Source: Pirellulaceae bacterium
GTDB lineage: Bacteria; Planctomycetota; Planctomycetia; Pirellulales; Pirellulaceae
Length of the DNA: 64,000 nucleotides
NCBI GenBank assembly: GCA_020852965.1
Contig: JADYZV010000194.1
Location: 1 to 64,000 of the forward strand
Direction of reading: 5' to 3'
The notes below the pieces were generated by a model, which was given only the letters and a program-made list of their open reading frames with translations, ran no database searches and was not told the origin of the DNA. Position 1 is the stretch's first letter. Each line of letters starts with the position of its first letter. Below are positions 54,141-62,558 of the stretch, piece by piece. The translations under genes and the position numbers were made by a program.

Positions 54141-54616
54141 ATCGCGACGCGACACTGGTAGCAGACACCCGCCACGCCAAGCCCCGTCATGGGGCTGTGG
54201 CCATCATTGTCGAGGAGGGTCGCTTTTTGGTGATTCGTCGTAGTCAGTTCGTGCGTGCACCCAACCTGCTATGTTTCGCCGGTGGCACGATCGAAGTGGG
54301 GGAAAGTCCGGAACAAGCGATTGTGCGCGAACTGCGAGAAGAACTCGCGCTCGAGTCCCAAGCCCGACAGCATGTATGGCAAAGCCGCACCGCTTGGGGG
54401 ACATTGCTCGAATGGATCTTGGTCGAGCGCGAAGCCGCTTCTCAGCCTGTCGCCTATCCACAGGAAGTTGCCGAGTGGATGTGGCTCGAGCCAAGCGAAC
54501 TACTCAAACATCCCGATCTATTGCCCAGTGTGCCTGCTTTCTTTCGCGCGTGGGCCCAAGGTAAGCTGCAATTGCCATCCCGCGCCGGCATAGCCCACCC
54601 CAGTTGGTGCGAATAA
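54137..54616 (+). CDS. NUDIX hydrolase
   Basis: Pyrophosphohydrolase of 159 residues. The Nudix box is complete: GGTIEVGESPEQAIVRELRE followed by ELAL, near residues 51-74. Other parts: RHGAVAIIVEEGRFLVIRRS, EVAEWMWLEPSEL. It hydrolyses a nucleoside-diphosphate-linked compound, exact substrate unknown. Its ATG overlaps the transketolase stop (ATGA), so translation is coupled. A hairpin repeat copy starts at its stop codon, as at 43698. Confidence 0.92.
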   Translation: MNRDATLVADTRHAKPRHGAVAIIVEEGRFLVIRRSQFVRAPNLLCFAGGTIEVGESPEQAIVRELREELALESQARQHVWQSRTAWGTLLEWILVEREAASQPVAYPQEVAEWMWLEPSELLKHPDLLPSVPAFFRAWAQGKLQLPSRAGIAHPSWCE

Positions 54617-54645
54617 TGTGGCCCGACGCTCCGCCGTCGGTTTGC
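54616..54645 (+). repeat. TGTGGCCCGACGCTCCG hairpin repeat, third copy
   Basis: ATGTGGCCCGACGCTCCGCC then GTCGGTTTGC, directly after the Nudix stop. Stem CCGACG/CGTCGG. Confidence 0.75.
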
Positions 54646-54728
54646 ATTTCCTCGCTTAAATCCCGTTCAGCTTTCAGTCGGTTGATTCAACACCAAACAT
54701 GGACACTATTCGCTGAACGCCACCAGCC

Positions 54729-54836
54729 CCTCTGTGTTCTCTGTGCCTCCGTGTATAAATTTCTCGTCGATTGACCCAAGTAACGACTATGCGGATCGTT
54801 TCGTTTTTGAAACACAGAGACACAGAGTTCACAGAG
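54729..54836. repeat. Inverted repeat of CCTCTGTG-type sequence
   Basis: CCTCTGTGTTCTCTGTGCCT at 54729-54748 faces ACACAGAGACACAGAGTTCA plus CAGAGG ending at 54836. The arms are similar but not perfect. The region 54646-54946 holds no gene. Confidence 0.6.
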
Positions 54837-54946
54837 GTGTTTTGTCTTTAGCTTGCGATAGTTGTTGGTCACGTGGTAGCGATCGTTTAGAAGTGTCAGA
54901 ATATGAGAGTGGGAATCAGCCGTAAGCCGATAAGGGGAAGGAACTT

Positions 54947-55888
54947 ATGAGCCAATCACCTCAATTCCAGTGGAGTCCCGACCAATACTCGCTGCTTGAT
55001 TTTGGTGCCGGGCGAAAGCTCGAGAGGTTTGGCAACGTCGTGCTCGATCGACCTTGCCCGGCAGCACTGGTCTGCGGTCGCTCCCTAACCGGTAAGCGAG
55101 CTGCATCCAATTCGGCGCATTCTTCCGGTTTCTTGGTCGAGACGGATGCTGACTATTTCGATTGGGAGCGGGCCGATGTGCGACTCGACAATGAGGGGAA
55201 ATTGTTGGCTGGTCGAGCCCCCGCAGATGGCTGGCAGTGCCACTGCGGACCGATGGTATTTAGGCTAAAGCTGACGCCGTTTGGTCATGTCGGATTGTTT
55301 CCAGAACAGTTAGCTAACTGGCAGTGGCTTACCGCACGCTGCGCACAATACCAAGCGCCAACTCGGCGCGATTTCCGTGCACTAAATCTATTTGCGTATA
55401 CGGGTGGTACGACGATGTGCTTGGCAACGGCAGGAGCACGAGTGGTGCATGTCGATGCGTCGGCCCCGGCGGTCAAGTGGGCTCGCGCCAATGCGCAGAG
55501 CAGCCGAATCGCGGAGTCGCCGATTCACTGGATTGTCGACGATGCGCGAAAATTTGTGTCACGCGAATTGAGGCGTGGCAATCATTATGATGTGATAGTG
55601 CTCGATCCACCCAGCTTCGGCCATGGCGCCGGAGGCGAGCGATTTTCTATTGAAGCGCATTTGCCCGAACTGCTCGATGGATGCCTGCAATTGCTTGCAC
55701 CCGCTCAAGGCACTCTGCTGATGAGTGCGCATTGCGAGCTGCCTACCCCCGCGTCCATCGCAGATTGGATTCGAGCTAGCGGACGTTCTGTCAGCATCGT
55801 GCACGACCGTTTACTACTGAAGACGCAGGCGGGTAAATCACTGGACGCTGGTTTCTATATTCGAGCCGTCTGCGGCGATAGTCGCTGA
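54947..55888 (+). CDS. Class I SAM-dependent methyltransferase (RlmI/YccW-like)
   Basis: 313 residues. SAM motif I NLFAYTGGTTMCLATAGARV near 147, acidic VVHVDASAPAVKWARANAQ, and motif IV DPPSFGHG near 219, as in the 23S rRNA cytosine methyltransferases of the RlmI/RsmC-like group. There is no PUA domain visible at the N-terminus, which distinguishes it from E. coli RlmI (396 residues), so the target may differ. Likely a cytoplasmic RNA methyltransferase. ATG at 54947 follows AAGGAA. Confidence 0.88.
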   Translation: MSQSPQFQWSPDQYSLLDFGAGRKLERFGNVVLDRPCPAALVCGRSLTGKRAASNSAHSSGFLVETDADYFDWERADVRLDNEGKLLAGRAPADGWQCHCGPMVFRLKLTPFGHVGLFPEQLANWQWLTARCAQYQAPTRRDFRALNLFAYTGGTTMCLATAGARVVHVDASAPAVKWARANAQSSRIAESPIHWIVDDARKFVSRELRRGNHYDVIVLDPPSFGHGAGGERFSIEAHLPELLDGCLQLLAPAQGTLLMSAHCELPTPASIADWIRASGRSVSIVHDRLLLKTQAGKSLDAGFYIRAVCGDSR

Positions 55889-56341
55889 CCACACCGCCGG
55901 TCAGTTGCTTTGTATTGCTCGTGCGGTTGACGCGTCCGGTCCACGACGATAGTGTTCTCGCAATCGTGCTAGCTATCACCGACAAAAAAAGATTTCGCGA
56001 CTTCTGATCGACAAGCTGCATACCGCGCTTTACACGACGACCAAATTTACTCAAAATGCGTTGGTGGGCTACGAACAGTGGCCGACGCCAAAACGTAAAA
56101 AACTTTTGTCTAATCAGAGCGACTCAAGCGTCAAGGTTAGCCTCACTAGTGTTCATTGATAAAGCAGCAGGCACACTCCGCGTACCCTAGCCATGGAAGC
56201 CCATGTTGCATGCTCCGGCAGTCGGCACAGAGAGCTTCACGACGGATGGCGCAAGGAACGCTACCTGCTACTTATTGAACGGCATTACTGATCGTCCCAA
56301 TTGAGTCACTGCAAACATAACTCATACATACGGTAGCACGG
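55889..56341. other. Intergenic region without recognised gene
   Basis: 450 bases. A minus-strand open frame at 55791-56054 has no ribosome site or family pattern. No repeat was recognised. Confidence 0.4.
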
Positions 56342-57160
56342 ATGTTGCGACTTGCCGTCAGCGAACTGTCGACGTTTCGTTGGTCGTTTGAAGAAGATGT
56401 GCTCCACTATCATGAGATAGGTTTTGAAGCCATCGGTATTTGGCGTCCAAAGCTGGCCGACTATGGCGAGGAGAAGGGGCTCGAGCTAATTCGCGAGCAC
56501 AATTTGGCGATCTCTTCGTTGCAGTGGATCGGTGGCTTTACCGGTAGTGACGGTCGCAGCTTTCGCGATAGCATGCACGACGCACTGGATGCCATTCAAT
56601 TGGCTTCTGACATCGGAGCGGAAACCGTCGTCGTGCTTGCAGGTGGCCGTGGCGGCCATACGAAGAATCATGCCAATCGCATGCTGCGTTTAGCATTGAA
56701 GGAGCTTTCCGAAGCCGCTCAAGCCGTCGGAGTCCAATTGGCGCTCGAGCCGATGCATATAGGTTGCGCGCACGATTGGTCATTCTTGAATACGATTCCG
56801 CAGTGCTTGGAGGTCATCGCAGCGATCGACAATCCCAATTTGGGAATTGTCTTTGACTGCTACCACCTTGCACAGGATCTACTCTCATCCACGTGGCTTG
56901 AGTCGATTGTGCCCTACGTACGCTTGGTACAATTGGGCGATTCCAAGCATGCACCGATGGGCGAACAGAATCGCTGTCTGCTTGGGCATGGCTGTGTACG
57001 GCTGGCCGATATCGTGTCGATTTTCCAAGGTAGCGGCTACGCTGGTTTCTATGAGATCGAAATCATCGGTCGCGAAGTCGAACACATGGGCTACGAGCAA
57101 ATCCTGGGAGCGGCGCGCATGGTCACCGACGACTGGCAACTCGCCAGCGATGGCGTCTAG
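56342..57160 (+). CDS. Sugar phosphate isomerase/epimerase (xylose-isomerase-like TIM barrel)
   Basis: 272 residues, AP-endonuclease-2 superfamily TIM barrel. Motifs: FEEDVLHYHEIGFEAIGIWR, DIGAETVVVLAGGRGGHTKN, LALEPMHIGCAHDWSFLN (metal-binding Glu and His), NLGIVFDCYHLAQD (Asp, His), VRLVQLGDSKHAPMGEQNRC, and YEIEIIGRE (last metal Glu). This pattern is that of sugar-phosphate or inosose-type isomerases and epimerases. The exact sugar cannot be told. ATG 56342 is at the start of the first strand. It converges with the dipeptide epimerase gene. Confidence 0.88.
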   Translation: MLRLAVSELSTFRWSFEEDVLHYHEIGFEAIGIWRPKLADYGEEKGLELIREHNLAISSLQWIGGFTGSDGRSFRDSMHDALDAIQLASDIGAETVVVLAGGRGGHTKNHANRMLRLALKELSEAAQAVGVQLALEPMHIGCAHDWSFLNTIPQCLEVIAAIDNPNLGIVFDCYHLAQDLLSSTWLESIVPYVRLVQLGDSKHAPMGEQNRCLLGHGCVRLADIVSIFQGSGYAGFYEIEIIGREVEHMGYEQILGAARMVTDDWQLASDGV

Positions 57161-57198
57161 TTAGAGATAAGTGCGTTGCCGATGCGTAAACAAAGTCC

Positions 57199-58218
57199 TC
57201 AACTACGCAGCCGAACTCCCAGCCCTGCCTGTTTCGGAAGTTGGCAATAACCTCGTTCCCAATGCAACCCCTCGGCGATATCTTCAGCCAGCAATAATGC
57301 ACCGTCTAAGTCGGCATAGTCGAGTAGCGGCAACAAGTGTACTCCGGCTGCGATCCCAATGCTCGACTCAGTCATGCAGCCAACCATCACCTTCAATCCA
57401 TGTTGCTTGGCCCGAGCGATCATGCGCCGCGCGGGTGTTAGACCTCCGCACTTGACCAACTTGATGTTGATTGCATCGAAGGCATCGACGCAGCGATCCA
57501 CATCGCTCTCCACTTGGCAGCTCTCGTCCGCCATCAGCGGAATCGCACACTGCCCCTTAAGTTGCCGCATGGCTGCGTAGTCATCTGTCCGCAGCGGTTG
57601 TTCGATCAATTCGACTTGCAGGCCAGCCAATTCCTCTGCCCAGCCTGGCACATCAGCGGCCTGCCATGAACAATTCGCATCAACTCGAAACATGCTCTGC
57701 GTTTCTTTTCGCAAGCGGCGCACCAAATCCATCCCACCACGCGCGTCGAGCTTAATTTTGTAGACGGGCCAATCGGGCATTGCGCACATCTTGCGGACCA
57801 TCTCTTCGGGTGTATCCAATCCGATGGTGTAGCAGGTCGGCGGATAGCCTTCGTCGTCACGAAGTCCCCACAGTTTCCACAGCGGCTCGCCCTGCCCTTG
57901 TGCGTACAAATCCCAAGCCGCACAGTCGAGAGCACACTGGGCGAAACGACAATCACTGAGCAACGGATCGAGCTCACGCCACAGTTCGGCAGGGTTTTCC
58001 AAAGCCCAGTCGGCTAGTCTCGCCGACACTCGATCGATGGCAGCCGACATGCTCTCCAACGTCACCCCGTAGAATTCGTTGGTCGTCGCTTCGCCCAAGC
58101 CCACCAGACCATCATGCTCTAGCCGCACAATCAGGGTGGGTTGGACTGTAACCGTTCCGCGCGCAATGGTGAATGGATCACGCAGCTTGAGCTGATAGCT
58201 AGAAACACTGACGCGCAT
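57199..58218 (-). CDS. Dipeptide epimerase (enolase superfamily)
   Basis: 339 residues. Enolase-superfamily muconate-lactonising subgroup: KIKLD near 154 (catalytic Lys-x-Lys), metal ligands in FRVDANCSW, ELIEQPL and LMADESC near 231, second Lys in NIKLVKCGGL near 254. These match L-Ala-D/L-Glu-type dipeptide epimerases, which help to recycle murein peptides or other dipeptides; specificity inferred from the family only. ATG at 58218 begins MRVSVSSYQLKLRDPF, the usual start. Two hairpin repeats stand upstream. Confidence 0.9.
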   Translation of the reverse strand: MRVSVSSYQLKLRDPFTIARGTVTVQPTLIVRLEHDGLVGLGEATTNEFYGVTLESMSAAIDRVSARLADWALENPAELWRELDPLLSDCRFAQCALDCAAWDLYAQGQGEPLWKLWGLRDDEGYPPTCYTIGLDTPEEMVRKMCAMPDWPVYKIKLDARGGMDLVRRLRKETQSMFRVDANCSWQAADVPGWAEELAGLQVELIEQPLRTDDYAAMRQLKGQCAIPLMADESCQVESDVDRCVDAFDAINIKLVKCGGLTPARRMIARAKQHGLKVMVGCMTESSIGIAAGVHLLPLLDYADLDGALLLAEDIAEGLHWERGYCQLPKQAGLGVRLRS

Positions 58219-58243
58219 CTTTGGTCCAAAGTTAAGAGAACTA

Positions 58244-58312
58244 ATGTGGCCCGACGCTCCGCCGTCGGCACCCTGGTGAGAAAACTAATGTGGCCCGACG
58301 CTCCGCCGTCGG
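58244..58312 (+). repeat. Two copies of the TGTGGCCCGACGCTCCG hairpin repeat
   Basis: ATGTGGCCCGACGCTCCGCC at 58244 and again at 58288, a 44-base period, each followed by GTCGG. They lie between the epimerase start and the msrA stop. Confidence 0.8.
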
Positions 58313-58372
58313 AACTACCCGGACGAAGCATAGCGCAGAGCGGCCCAATCCGTCAACGGGCGACAAAACTGC

Positions 58373-58972
58373 TTATTTCTTCGCAGTTTCGGCGCGTTTG
58401 GGAAGGACCCAGTTTTTTCGTGGGTAGTGGCAGGTGTAGCCTCGTGGGTTTCTGACCAAGTAATCCTGATGTTCAGGCTCGGCTTCCCAAAAGTCACTGG
58501 CCGGCTCGACTTGGGTAATCACTTTTCCCGGCCACAAACCTGACGCATTGACATCTTCAATCGTGTCTAAGGCGATTCGTTTTTGCTCGTCGCTCGTGTA
58601 GTAAATAGCGGACCGGTACGACGCACCTTTGTCATTGCCCTGCCGGTTCAGTGTGGTGGGGTCATGTATTTGGAAAAAGAACTCGAGCAGTTTGCGAAAG
58701 TCCGTCTTGCTTGGATCGTAGATGACCTCGATCGCTTCAGCATGATTGCCATGATTGCGGTAGGTCGCGTTGCGGACGTCTCCTCCGGTATAGCCGCAGC
58801 GCGTTGAAACAACGCCTGGTAGCTTGCGGAACAGGTCCTCCATCCCCCAAAAACATCCGCCTGCCAATACTGCGCGTTCGTTCATTGCGTACCCTTTCGC
58901 TGGCACAATCGCCATACCTAAGACAGCCAAGCCTGCCAGCATGGCCCACTTCAAGGTTGTGTGATGATGCAT
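58373..58972 (-). CDS. msrA: Peptide methionine sulfoxide reductase A, exported
   Basis: Reduces methionine-S-sulfoxide in proteins. Active-site motif [15 protein letters not shown] near residue 38 with the catalytic Cys, [58 protein letters not shown]: full MsrA domain. ATG at 58972 is chosen because GGAG precedes it and it yields a hydrophobic leader ([20 protein letters not shown]) before the domain, so it is secreted or periplasmic; an upstream in-frame extension is not family-like. A C-terminal resolving Cys is present in [10 protein letters not shown]. Confidence 0.93.
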   Translation of the reverse strand: MHHHTTLKWAMLAGLAVLGMAIVPAKGYAMNERAVLAGGCFWGMEDLFRKLPGVVSTRCGYTGGDVRNATYRNHGNHAEAIEVIYDPSKTDFRKLLEFFFQIHDPTTLNRQGNDKGASYRSAIYYTSDEQKRIALDTIEDVNASGLWPGKVITQVEPASDFWEAEPEHQDYLVRNPRGYTCHYPRKNWVLPKRAETAKK

Positions 58973-59018
58973 TGAGTTTGTCTCCGTAACTTGGAATATG
59001 TAGTCGTTTGCGCAGGCT

Positions 59019-59092
59019 GTAGAACAATTGTCACAATGGTTTGGGTGGCGAAGCCAGTACAGGTGCTCAAACCATTGGGACAATTGTACTAC
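59019..59092. repeat. Inverted repeat with 25-bp arms
   Basis: GTAGAACAATTGTCACAATG at the left; the right arm read inverted is GTAGTACAATTGTCCCAATG; both end in GTTTG. Two differences in 25. A related piece, CCAAACAATTGGGGGCAATT then GTTCTGC, lies at 62500-62527 before uvrA. Confidence 0.75.
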
Positions 59093-59274
59093 AATGCTAT
59101 TGATGCCAAACCAACATCGCCAAAGTCGAACTTACCTATAATTGTACTCACTAGCGCAAGTGTACGCTGCTGCTGCTGACTTTCAAGTTGGCAGCCCGCC
59201 TTGAAACTATACCGCTGGGCAGTGCATCTTTCAAGCGATTTATAGTAGGATAGGGGCAGGAGCTTCGTTGAATT

Positions 59275-60003
59275 ATGCCACTTCGCGATCATTTTCGTCC
59301 GCCGTTGACTCGGACTTCGACTTACCAAGAAGTGCACGGTCAATGGCCCGCCGTTTTGGTACAGCAACTGGGACGACTGCTTCCTGGCAACTATGTCGCT
59401 GGGCCGCGCGTTCATGTGGGAGCACAAGTAGAAATCGATGTCGCGACTTTTGAACAAGATGCAACCTTTGCAAGGCGCGAAAGTACGAGTGGCGGGGTGG
59501 CTACTGAAGTTTGGACAGCTCCGCAACCGTCTCTGGAAATCCAGACCGCGCTGGGAGACTTCGATGAGTACGAGGTGCGTGTTTACGACGTACGAACCGA
59601 GCGACGCTTAGTTGCCGCGATCGAATTGATCCGTCCAGCCAATAAAGATCGCCCTGAGACTCGCAACCAATTTGTTGCCAAGTGTGCGGCCCTACTACGC
59701 AGCGGAGTTTGCGTGGTTCTGGTTGATGTTGTTACATCGAAGGACTTCAATTTGTACAGCGAACTACTGTCGTTGATTGGCGAACGAGACCCATCGCTCT
59801 CAGTGCCACCTCCGGCTACCTACGCCGTTTCTTGTCGCTGGCATCCTCGCGGCGCTGACTATTGGCTGGAAACGTGGAACCACACTCTCCGCCTCGACCA
59901 ACCACTTCCCGTCTTACCACTGTGGCTTACAGCCGATCTCGCCATCTCGCTAGATTTGGAATCAAGTTACGAGCAGACCTGTCGAGATCTACGAATTGCT
60001 TAG
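59275..60003 (+). CDS. DUF4058 family protein
   Basis: 242 residues, unknown function. Family features: MPLRDHFRPP at the start, WPAVLVQQLGRLLPGNYVAG, EVDVATFE-like VEIDVATFE, VRVYDVRTERRLVAAIELIR, PANKDRPETRNQFVAKCAAL, GVCVVLVDVVTSKDFNLYSE, and PVLPLWLTADLAISLDLESS near the end. DUF4058 proteins are distantly like restriction-type PD-(D/E)xK folds (the IELIRPANK segment would be the E-x-K part), but no activity is established. No signal peptide. Convergent with the dehydrogenase gene, 9 bases between the stops. Confidence 0.85.
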   Translation: MPLRDHFRPPLTRTSTYQEVHGQWPAVLVQQLGRLLPGNYVAGPRVHVGAQVEIDVATFEQDATFARRESTSGGVATEVWTAPQPSLEIQTALGDFDEYEVRVYDVRTERRLVAAIELIRPANKDRPETRNQFVAKCAALLRSGVCVVLVDVVTSKDFNLYSELLSLIGERDPSLSVPPPATYAVSCRWHPRGADYWLETWNHTLRLDQPLPVLPLWLTADLAISLDLESSYEQTCRDLRIA

Positions 60004-60012
60004 CACTCACAA

Positions 60013-61191
60013 CTAACTGTGACTAAAACTCTCCCGATAGAGCTGTAAGAAGTCTTGTTGCGATAGTTTGCGAGGGTTGAATGTACCGGTCCACTGCGCG
60101 CACGCGTCTTCGGCAAGCTGTTCCAAGCTGTCGAGCGGAATGTTTAGCGCACCGAGCTCGGTTTCCAAACCGGCCAATGCAACTAAGTGTTGCACGAATA
60201 GGGCCAGTGATTCCGACGCTGACTCTGCCCCAGGGAGGCCACCGAACTGTTGTGCCCATGGGGTCGTCGTCATCTCGCGCCACAATTCCGCGTAGAGCTC
60301 AGCGACCTCTGTCGAGTTGAAGCGAATGACAGCGGGGAGCATAGCTCCGACGGCTTGGCCGTGTGTGATATCAAACCTGGCCGTCAGTGGATTTGCCAAC
60401 GCGTGGGCCGCACCGAGCATACTGGTTTCAATGGCCAACCCCGAAAAGTAGGCACCCAATTGCACTTGCCCCCGTGCGTCGATGTCGTGTGGATGGCTCA
60501 GCACGCGCGGGAATCCCAAGCTGAGAAGTTGCCAAGCTTTGCGACTGTAACAGTTGCTCAGGGGACTGCGCTTGATCGTTACCTGCGTTTCGATTGCATG
60601 AGAAATAGCGTCGATCCCGGTCAGTGCGGTAACGCGTGACGGTTGAGTTAGGGTCAGTGTGGGATCGAGCAGCGCGATGCGACAGGCGGCGCGCGGGTCG
60701 CCGCAAGCCATTTTGACGTGCGACTCGACTTGACTGATCAGCGCAAAGGACTGAGCCTCGCTTCCCGTCCCGGAGGTGGTAGGGACGGCGATCAGCGGCA
60801 GCATGTCCGCCGTCGCCTTGCCAACTCCCCAATAGTCCTCCATGCGTCCTCCGCACGAGTAGAGGAAATTGATCCCTTTGGCGCAGTCCATCGAACTGCC
60901 ACCACCAATGGCGACCAGCAAGTCGGGGCGTTCTGCTTGAGCAACTTGCACCCCCGCGTCGACGTCGTCCGTGGTGGGGTTTTCATGGACACCATGAAAC
61001 GACGAAACCCGCAAGCCCGCTTGTGTTAGACTATTCACACCATGTTGGAAATGTCCCGCAGAAACAACTCCAGGATCGCTCACGACTAGAACGCGTGTGG
61101 CACCTAGCTCGGCGGCCAACTCCCCCAAGCGATCGACCGAATTTTGTCCAAAAATCAAGCGCGTGCGCTGCAAAAAATCGATACTATCCAT
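60013..61191 (-). CDS. Iron-containing alcohol dehydrogenase
   Basis: NAD(P)-dependent group III dehydrogenase, 392 residues. Seen: GQNSVDRLGELAAELGATRV, cofactor motif AIGGGSSMDCAKGINFLYSC near 97, VPTTSGTGSEAQSFALIS, and metal ligands in DAISHAIET, LGAAHALANPLTARFDITHG. Substrate probably an alcohol or aldehyde; unknown. ATG at 61191 (MDSIDFLQRTRLIFG) is family-like; the open frame extends 18 codons upstream without similarity. It is divergent to the DapA-family gene with 184 bases between, which may indicate common control. Confidence 0.92.
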   Translation of the reverse strand: MDSIDFLQRTRLIFGQNSVDRLGELAAELGATRVLVVSDPGVVSAGHFQHGVNSLTQAGLRVSSFHGVHENPTTDDVDAGVQVAQAERPDLLVAIGGGSSMDCAKGINFLYSCGGRMEDYWGVGKATADMLPLIAVPTTSGTGSEAQSFALISQVESHVKMACGDPRAACRIALLDPTLTLTQPSRVTALTGIDAISHAIETQVTIKRSPLSNCYSRKAWQLLSLGFPRVLSHPHDIDARGQVQLGAYFSGLAIETSMLGAAHALANPLTARFDITHGQAVGAMLPAVIRFNSTEVAELYAELWREMTTTPWAQQFGGLPGAESASESLALFVQHLVALAGLETELGALNIPLDSLEQLAEDACAQWTGTFNPRKLSQQDFLQLYRESFSHS

Positions 61192-61375
61192 TAAGCCTGT
61201 CTTCAGGAGGGAAAGAAGAAATTGCGGTGGGCCGATGCAATTCACCGGTGTAATTCATCGCTCGGTTGTGGTGGGTGGCTGCCATTCTACCGCAAAGCGT
61301 CCTTTCGAGTCCCCGTGGAAGGGACTAAAATTAACACCCAATCCAGCCTTCGATTCCTACCTAAAGCAACGGTTC

Positions 61376-62275
61376 ATGGATAAACATGCAGTAATTCCAG
61401 CCCGATTGGCTGCCAGCGTAATTGCGGTACCACCGTTGGCCCGCGATTCGCAATTGAAAATCGACGTAGCCGAAAATCGAAAACTGGTAAAACACATCGA
61501 GGCGGGTGGAATTACCACACTATTGTACGGCGGCAACGCCGTGTTGTATCACCTGCGCCCGAGCGAGTATGCGCGTTTATTGAGCATGTTGGTCGAGATC
61601 GCTGGGGAGCAAACGCTAGTTATCCCGTCGGTCGGGCCCGCTTTCGGGACGATGATGGATCAAGCTCAAGTACTAGCCGATTTCGATTTTCCGACCGTAA
61701 TGATCTTGCCGCAGAAAGAGGTCGCTGACGCGCAGGGCATTGCTTCTGGAATCCGCCGCTTTGTCGATGCGTACGGCAAGCCGATTGTGTTGTATCTCAA
61801 GCACGATCGCTGGCTGCCGCCGGAATTGGTGGCCAAGCTATATGAAAGCGGTTTGTTGAGTTGGGTCAAATATGCAGTGGTGCGCGACGATCCTGCGCGT
61901 GATGACTACCTGCGTGAATTGTTGGCAGTCGTCCCAAGTGAGATTGTCGTTAGTGGTATCGGCGAACAACCGGCCATCGTCCACCTGCGCGATTTTGAAA
62001 TCGGTAGCTTTACCAGCGGTTGCGTGTGCGTGCGGCCTGACCGTTCGCAGCAGATGTTGACTTCGATTCAGGCAGGCGATTTCGAACTGGCTGAAAAGAT
62101 TCGCGGCGAGTTTTTCAAATTAGAGAATTTGCGAAATGCGATCCATCCGATTCGGGTTCTACATCGCGCTATTGAATTGGCAGGCATCGCCAACACGGGT
62201 CCGATGCTACCGATGTTGGGAGAGCTATCGCCCGACCAAACCACTCAAGTGGCAGCTGCCGTCAGATCCCTGTGA
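61376..62275 (+). CDS. Dihydrodipicolinate synthase family (DapA-like) aldolase
   Basis: 299 residues, class I aldolase TIM barrel. Features: PARLAASVIAVPPLARDSQL, HIEAGGITTLLYGGNAVLYH, LVIPSVGPAFGTMMDQAQVL, and IVLYLKHDRWLPPELVAKLY with the presumed Schiff-base Lys in VLYLKHD. The usual GGT/S...E pattern is altered (GITTLLYGGNA), so it is a family member and not necessarily the lysine-pathway enzyme. ATG at 61376 is the first one at the domain start; the frame is open for 93 codons upstream without similarity. The last codons (TCC CTG TGA) lie in the first unit of a 44-bp tandem repeat. Confidence 0.85.
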   Translation: MDKHAVIPARLAASVIAVPPLARDSQLKIDVAENRKLVKHIEAGGITTLLYGGNAVLYHLRPSEYARLLSMLVEIAGEQTLVIPSVGPAFGTMMDQAQVLADFDFPTVMILPQKEVADAQGIASGIRRFVDAYGKPIVLYLKHDRWLPPELVAKLYESGLLSWVKYAVVRDDPARDDYLRELLAVVPSEIVVSGIGEQPAIVHLRDFEIGSFTSGCVCVRPDRSQQMLTSIQAGDFELAEKIRGEFFKLENLRNAIHPIRVLHRAIELAGIANTGPMLPMLGELSPDQTTQVAAAVRSL

Positions 62276-62399
62276 GCGTGTCTCATGGGTGAATCAGTTT
62301 TGTAGGTAGACCCCTGTGAGCTTGCCTCATGGGTGAATCAGTTTTGTAAGTAGACCCCCGTGAGCTTGCCTCATGGGTGAATCAGTTTTGTAGATAGTC
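62268..62399 (+). repeat. 44-bp tandem repeat, three copies
   Basis: Units start at 62268, 62312 and 62356: CCCTGTGAGCTTGCCTCATG, then GGTGAATCAGTTTTGTA and GTAGA. The first unit contains the stop codon of the DapA-like gene. Single relatives are at 18041-18060 and 18129-18170. Confidence 0.85.
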
Positions 62400-62558
62400 G
62401 ACGTTTCACCAACGCGATTCGCAAACGTTCGCGGTAAACGCGGGAACTGAGACATGGATACAACCTTTGTCTCACCGGCTGGCTACATCGACATGTGTCC
62501 CCCAAACAATTGGGGGCAATTGTTCTGCAATGCAATCGAGCGAGAACGGTTACCAGGA

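Noticed and set aside
55791-56054. Minus-strand frame of 87 codons between the methyltransferase and the isomerase genes
   Set aside because: No start signal, no family pattern, partly antisense to the methyltransferase end.
62454-62558. Upstream ATG as the uvrA start
   Set aside because: The added 35 codons run through a dispersed repeat and do not resemble UvrA; the ATG at 62559 fits the family.
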